In this document: positions 14,126 through 17,853 of the stretch, piece by piece | How positions within the stretch are numbered: the stretch's first letter is position 1 | How the letters are laid out: every line of letters begins with the position of its first letter | Assembly: GCA_903924185.1 (NCBI GenBank) | Contig: CAIYAN010000212.1 | Coordinates: 1-17,853 of the forward strand | DNA from: an uncultured Opitutia bacterium | GTDB lineage: Bacteria; Verrucomicrobiota; Verrucomicrobiia; Opitutales; UBA953 | Reading direction: 5' to 3' | DNA length: 17,853 nt | Position numbers and translations under genes: made by a program | The notes under the pieces: model-generated | The model's database searches: none | What the model saw: only the letters and a program-made list of their open reading frames with translations | What the model was told of the DNA's origin: nothing

Positions 14126-15381
14126 AGTTGTTCGCCGATGATTTCCGCGGTCAGGGTTTCCCCGGGCTGCGTTAGCCGCAGCCAACCCAAGACGCGCCGC
14201 TCCCCGGGGGCAAGGAAGCCCGCCCGTGGATCGACCGTGAAGCGCAACGAGTTTCCTGCGGGCGTCGCCGCCTCCCAACCCACGGCCGCGTCGGCCCCGA
14301 CCCAACCGGCACCCGTCCAGCGAACCAGCACCGGCGGTAAGGCCAGCGGCTGCTCGGTCGGATTATAAACCGCGAGGTCCGTCAACGCACCCTGCGGACG
14401 TAACTCCACCCGACAACGGGCGGCGAGCGCTTCACCGCGCACCATCTGACCAAGGCCGGCGCGGGTCCAGTTCTGGCGATCCCCTGGGAATGGTAACCGA
14501 AACCAATCCACCCCCCGAACCAACGGATGGCGGCCGGACTTCAAAGTCGCCAGGACGGTGGCGACCTCTTGCGTCTCGGTGGGCATGAGCTGGGTGAAGG
14601 CCGTCCCCACAGGCAGTTCACGGCTTTCGGCCCGGACGCCCAAGAACGTACCCGAGCGCGCATAGCACGCCACATACGCGTAGGTCGGCAAGGCAACGCG
14701 GAAGGGGCGATGGTAAAGGCTTTCCGCCTGCGCGATCCAACGTAACGCCTCCGCCGCAGATACTAACCGCGCCGGTTCCTTCGCGCTGGGCCGTTGCGAG
14801 GCGTGCACCTGTAGCGTGAAACTATCCACCGACTTAAAAAGCTGCCCGCAACCAGGCGCCTGTAGCCATGACGGTAAGGCGGTGATGGCGACCGTCAAAG
14901 CGGGGGCCGCTCGCTTGAACTCTTGGAGTCGCTCCGCGTAGGCCGATAGCAACCGCACCGGACAGTCGAAGTCGACCTGCACCTGCGTGATTGTGAGCCC
15001 GGCAGCACGCGCGGCGGCGAGCCCTTCGTTTAAAAGCGTGAAGCCGGCTTGCAGGTTAGGTTCCTGCGGCCCACCCAGCACCGAACCGGTGCCCATGCGC
15101 ACCGCTAAGGAAATCGGGCGACCCGTGGCCAGCAACTGCGGCCACGGTGGACGGACCGCCCGGGGCGGATGCCCAAGACCACATTCGCCCACCAAGACAA
15201 TGAGTGTGCCGACCTCGACCGGCAGATCACCCGGTGCCAAAGAAGCCACCGCAGCGGCATCCCAACCCTGCCGCCAAACATAGGCGGACTGCGACAAACC
15301 CTGAAAAGCAGGAAGCTCTTCCCGCCGGCACCCTGCACCAACGCACAGGCAAGCCAACAGGAAGAGCCTCAGACGGCACAT
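14116..15381 (-). CDS. DUF3142-family putative lipoprotein
   Basis: A 421-residue exported protein that matches the DUF3142 family pattern as I know it. The N-terminus is a signal peptide with a probable lipid-attachment Cys18 (VGAGC; the lipobox is imperfect because -3 is Gly). Family-like blocks follow: SAYVWRQGW (32-40), ITQVQVDFDCP (131-141), TALPSWL (167-173), the QVH strand (191-193), LPTYAY (231-236) and an RLPFPGDRQNW block in the C-terminal half. The alternating strand/helix spacing, with Asp137 and Asp139 at a strand end, suggests a TIM-barrel or glycosidase-like fold, but that is inference and no activity is known to me. The ATG at 15381 is 9 bases after the ctaF stop, without a Shine-Dalgarno, so it is co-transcribed with oxidase genes. 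Confidence 0.84.
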   Translation of the reverse strand: MCRLRLFLLACLCVGAGCRREELPAFQGLSQSAYVWRQGWDAAAVASLAPGDLPVEVGTLIVLVGECGLGHPPRAVRPPWPQLLATGRPISLAVRMGTGSVLGGPQEPNLQAGFTLLNEGLAAARAAGLTITQVQVDFDCPVRLLSAYAERLQEFKRAAPALTVAITALPSWLQAPGCGQLFKSVDSFTLQVHASQRPSAKEPARLVSAAEALRWIAQAESLYHRPFRVALPTYAYVACYARSGTFLGVRAESRELPVGTAFTQLMPTETQEVATVLATLKSGRHPLVRGVDWFRLPFPGDRQNWTRAGLGQMVRGEALAARCRVELRPQGALTDLAVYNPTEQPLALPPVLVRWTGAGWVGADAAVGWEAATPAGNSLRFTVDPRAGFLAPGERRVLGWLRLTQPGETLTAEIIGEQLSR

Positions 15382-15387
15382 TAGCCG

Positions 15388-15401
15388 GGTTTAGCTAAAC
15401 C
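15388..15401. repeat. Perfect 14-bp palindrome across the ctaF stop codon
   Basis: GGTTTAGCTAAACC is a perfect palindrome that includes the ctaF TAA (minus strand, 15393-15391) and ends 7 bases before the DUF3142 start. As RNA it can only form about 5 bp with a small loop; as DNA it has the symmetry of a dimeric repressor site. Its position inside an operon, at the step from oxidase subunits to accessory genes, makes it worth noting, though chance is possible. Confidence 0.45.
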
Positions 15402-15726
15402 ACTTCGTATCGATACGATCGACGGAGAATAACGCCAGCAGCACAGAATAGGTCGCAAACGCGAGCACTAGTCCGCACATGAAGATCCAAAACAGGAGCT
15501 TATGGTCGTAGATTAAATGCATGAACCAAAGGATGACCGCGAAGAACTTGATGGCGGACATCAACGAGAGCGCCGTGAGGATAATTGGCATCGGCACGGG
15601 CAGAAAGATCAGGACGATCTCCGCGCCAGTGATGGCAGCCAGCCACAGGGCCAGCGTGATGAAGTGGTGGTAACGGCGGACTTCCTCGGCGAGGAAGTCA
15701 GGGTCGTGGGCGACAGCGTCGGACAT
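15391..15726 (-). CDS. ctaF: Cytochrome c oxidase subunit IV (COX4_pro / CtaF type)
   Basis: A 111-residue small subunit of the heme-copper oxidase, inner membrane, also called CoxD. It has a short soluble N-terminus (MSDAVAHDPDFLAEEVRRYHH) and three membrane segments (about 22-42, 47-69 and 77-100). The second segment and its end, AVILWFMHLIYDHKLLFWIF (63-82), carries the typical subunit IV pattern. In related oxidases this subunit stabilises the CuB site during assembly rather than taking part in catalysis. It lies 21 bases after ctaE and 9 bases before the DUF3142 gene on the same strand. No Shine-Dalgarno precedes the ATG at 15726. Confidence 0.93.
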   Translation of the reverse strand: MSDAVAHDPDFLAEEVRRYHHFITLALWLAAITGAEIVLIFLPVPMPIILTALSLMSAIKFFAVILWFMHLIYDHKLLFWIFMCGLVLAFATYSVLLALFSVDRIDTKWFS

Positions 15727-15747
15727 GGCGTAAGGGTGGCTAGGTGG

Positions 15748-16419
15748 TTATTTGGCGAGCGGCAGACCCGTGCCCCAGAAGCCACTCGGCCCGAGGTATT
15801 CGACGAGGTAGACGACGGTGAAGATGATAATCCAAACAATGTCGACGAAGTGCCAGTAGAGGCCCGCGACTTCGACATCTAGGCCCGCCATGTGGCCGGT
15901 GAGTTTGCCGGTGAAGCTGTAGAAGTAGAGCAGGATGAGCCAGAGCACGCCGATGGCGACGTGGGTGCCGTGCGTGCCCGTCAGGACGTAGAGCGTGGAG
16001 CCGAACACACTGTTCTGAATCGTCAGGCCTTGGTGATAGAAGTGGGTGAACTCATAGACCTGACAGCCCAGGAAAATCAGGCCGAAGAAAATCACGCCCA
16101 GGACGTTACGGCGGAAGGACTTAATCTGGCCCTTGTGCATCGCGGACACCGCGAGGGCCATCAGGAACGAGGACATCAGCAAGATGAACGTCGAGAAAGA
16201 CGTTAGCTCGATATTGAAGAGCTTCTGGATGAACTGCTGGTGGCCTTCGGCGTCCGTGAAGCCCGTCGGGTAGAGCTTACGGTAGAGTAAGTGCGTCGAG
16301 ATCAGGGTCCCGAAGAACATGCAATCCGAGGCCAGAAAGAGCCACATGATGAGTTTCTTGTGGTCGATCCCCGTGGAGGTGGGAGCGTGCGCGTGCGTCG
16401 CGTCGGCGGCTTGAGACAT
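15748..16419 (-). CDS. ctaE: Cytochrome c oxidase subunit III
   Basis: A 223-residue subunit III of a heme-copper oxidase (also CoxC), inner membrane. The His/Ala-rich N-terminus (HAHAPTSTGIDHKK, 9-22) precedes about five membrane segments (22-43, 72-95, 105-123, 144-167, 187-207), the short five-helix form seen in caa3 and quinol oxidases rather than the seven-helix form. Signature stretches are WLFLASDCMFFGTL (26-39), GTHGTHVAIGVLWL (148-161) and GLYWHFVDIVWIIIFTVVYL (186-205). Subunit III supports proton uptake and stability of subunit I. It starts 33 bases after ctaD with no Shine-Dalgarno and is followed by ctaF after 21 bases. Confidence 0.96.
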   Translation of the reverse strand: MSQAADATHAHAPTSTGIDHKKLIMWLFLASDCMFFGTLISTHLLYRKLYPTGFTDAEGHQQFIQKLFNIELTSFSTFILLMSSFLMALAVSAMHKGQIKSFRRNVLGVIFFGLIFLGCQVYEFTHFYHQGLTIQNSVFGSTLYVLTGTHGTHVAIGVLWLILLYFYSFTGKLTGHMAGLDVEVAGLYWHFVDIVWIIIFTVVYLVEYLGPSGFWGTGLPLAK

Positions 16420-16452
16420 GGTGCTAAAAGTTGGAAGTGACGAAGAAGGTGA

Positions 16453-17853
16453 TTAGTAGGCCGAGGCTGCGGCCTTCGCCTGAGCGGCGGCACCGTGCGG
16501 GTCATCCGGAGTCTTGAGCATATAGCCGCCGGGGCCTTCGAGGGCCCAGAGCCAGATGCCGAAGAACATGACACCGAGGCCTGAGATCACAATCCAACCC
16601 GCATGGGGCACGCCCATGGACATCATCGGCATACCGAAACCAATGATGAGGAAGCCGGCCCCAGCGAGAAGCGGGAACCAAGATTGGCTGGGCATGTGGA
16701 CGCCGGCTTCGCCGCCGTCATTCTCGTAGGCCAACTTATGCACGCCTTGCTTGTGTTCGAAGAACGCGTCGCGGGTGGCGATAATCGGGCTACGGGCGAA
16801 ATTATACTCCGGCACCGGCGAAGGCAGCGACCACTCGAGCGTACGACCATTCCAAGGATCGCTAGAGCACTTGACGCCCTTGAAGGCGGTGTAGACCAGA
16901 TTTACGAAGGCCAAGAAAACGCCAAGGCCGAGGATGAAGGCGCCGATGGTCGCGACGTAGTTCCAAGTTTCCCAACCATTGCCGGCGTGGTAGGTATGCG
17001 TGCGGCGCGGCTGACCAGCGAGGCCGAGGTAGTGCATCGGACCGAAGGCGAGGTTGAAGCCGAGGATGACCATGCCCGTGGCCAGGTAAGCGATACCGGC
17101 GTTGGGCATGCGACCGAAAATCTTCGGGAACCAGAAGTAGAGGCCAGCCATCAGGCCGAGGAGCACACCACCGAGGAGCACGTAGTGAAAGTGCGCGATG
17201 ACGAAGTAGCTGTCCTGCTGTTGAGCGTCGGCCGGAGCGGCCGAGTGCATGACGCCGGAGAAACCGCCGCACATGAACATCCAGATGAACCCCAGACAGA
17301 GAACCATCGGCGGAGTGAAGCGAATGCGACCACCCCAGATCGTACCGAGCCAGTTAAAGATCTTCACGCCCGTCGGAACGGCGATAGCCATGGTGAGGAG
17401 CGAGAACGCGGCGGTCGGGATGGGGCCGAGACCGGTGGTGAACATGTGGTGACTCCAGACGGCGAAGCCGAGGAAACCAATGACGGCTCCCGAGAAGACG
17501 ATGATCGGGTAACCGAAGAGGGCCTTGCCCGTGAAGGTCGGCAGGATTTCGGAGACGATACCCATCGCCGGGAGGACGAGGATGTACACTTCCGGGTGAC
17601 CAAAGATCCAGAAGAGGTGCTGCCACAGGACGGGCTGGCCGCCCGCCGAGGGGTTGAAGAAGTTCGCACCGAACTGGCGGTCGAACATCAACTCGATGAG
17701 CGCGACGGTGATGGCCGGGAAGGCCAGGATGATGAGGATCGAAGTGACGAGCGTCATCCAGGTGAACACTGGCAGGCGCATCATGGTCATGCCCTTGGCA
17801 CGCATGTTCACAATGGTGCAAATGAAGTTAAAGGAAGCTGCCAGCGAGGCGAC
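16453..17853 (-). CDS. ctaD: Cytochrome c oxidase subunit I, 5' end outside the window
   Basis: Catalytic subunit I (CoxA) of an A-type heme-copper oxidase. The window shows 466 residues to the TAA; about 200 N-terminal residues, with the D-channel entrance, lie beyond the right edge. The frame is open to base 17853, reading FNFICTIVNMRAKGM before helix V. Key residues are present: GHPEVY with CuB His (17596-17598), Glu and the Tyr that cross-links to His, the A1-family pattern; the CuB pair WSHHMF; the K-channel Lys in PTGVKIFNW; and AHFHYV with the heme a3 and heme a histidines. After the normal core, two more membrane segments (about 16555-16680) give a longer C-terminus, like caa3 subunit I. 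It is the first visible gene of the operon; subunit II is not seen and may lie upstream. Confidence 0.97.
   Translation of the reverse strand, partial: VASLAASFNFICTIVNMRAKGMTMMRLPVFTWMTLVTSILIILAFPAITVALIELMFDRQFGANFFNPSAGGQPVLWQHLFWIFGHPEVYILVLPAMGIVSEILPTFTGKALFGYPIIVFSGAVIGFLGFAVWSHHMFTTGLGPIPTAAFSLLTMAIAVPTGVKIFNWLGTIWGGRIRFTPPMVLCLGFIWMFMCGGFSGVMHSAAPADAQQQDSYFVIAHFHYVLLGGVLLGLMAGLYFWFPKIFGRMPNAGIAYLATGMVILGFNLAFGPMHYLGLAGQPRRTHTYHAGNGWETWNYVATIGAFILGLGVFLAFVNLVYTAFKGVKCSSDPWNGRTLEWSLPSPVPEYNFARSPIIATRDAFFEHKQGVHKLAYENDGGEAGVHMPSQSWFPLLAGAGFLIIGFGMPMMSMGVPHAGWIVISGLGVMFFGIWLWALEGPGGYMLKTPDDPHGAAAQAKAAASAY

Noticed and set aside
13697..14368. Plus-strand open frame (223 codons) across the DUF3142/repeat-gene junction
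   Set aside because: Composition is Arg/Ser/Pro-rich and it overlaps two well-supported minus-strand genes; no initiation signal.

Overview
The window looks like chromosomal DNA of a Gram-negative, aerobic, high-GC bacterium (roughly 60% GC by eye). My best guess is Verrucomicrobiota, near Opitutales. That guess rests on the gene set (a full MoxR/Bat operon, a LptF/LptG-type LPS permease, an A-type oxidase with a caa3-type CtaG) and on the scarcity of Shine-Dalgarno sequences. It is inference, not proof. I see no tRNA, rRNA, CRISPR, transposase or phage gene.

Layout. (1) Bases 154-1755: pyrG (CTP synthase) on the plus strand, with terminator-like hairpins on both sides. (2) Bases 1860-10916: a plus-strand cluster of moxR, a DUF58 protein, a small membrane protein, batA, batB, a batC-like gene, batD, batE and a YjgP/YjgQ (LptF/LptG) permease. 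Most neighbours overlap by ATGA or lie within about 20 bases, so this is very probably one operon. (3) Bases 10921-17853: a minus-strand cytochrome oxidase operon, read right to left: ctaD (subunit I, cut by the window edge), ctaE (III), ctaF (IV), a DUF3142 lipoprotein, a 792-residue helical-repeat protein and ctaG. The two large operons converge with only 4 bases between their stop codons.

How the genes fit together. MoxR is an AAA+ ATPase thought to remodel von Willebrand factor A proteins. Here its likely partners are the DUF58 protein, BatA and BatB, and the periplasmic or membrane proteins BatC, BatD and BatE complete an envelope complex linked to oxygen or stress tolerance in other bacteria. 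The permease at the end ties the operon to outer-membrane lipid transport. The opposite operon encodes a proton-pumping A1-type heme-copper oxidase and its copper-insertion factor CtaG.

The most unusual feature is the pair of uncharacterised envelope genes (DUF3142 lipoprotein plus the 792-residue repeat protein) placed between oxidase subunit IV and ctaG, translationally overlapped with ctaG. This is the best candidate for an undescribed function in the window, possibly in oxidase maturation. All other genes are intact members of known families.
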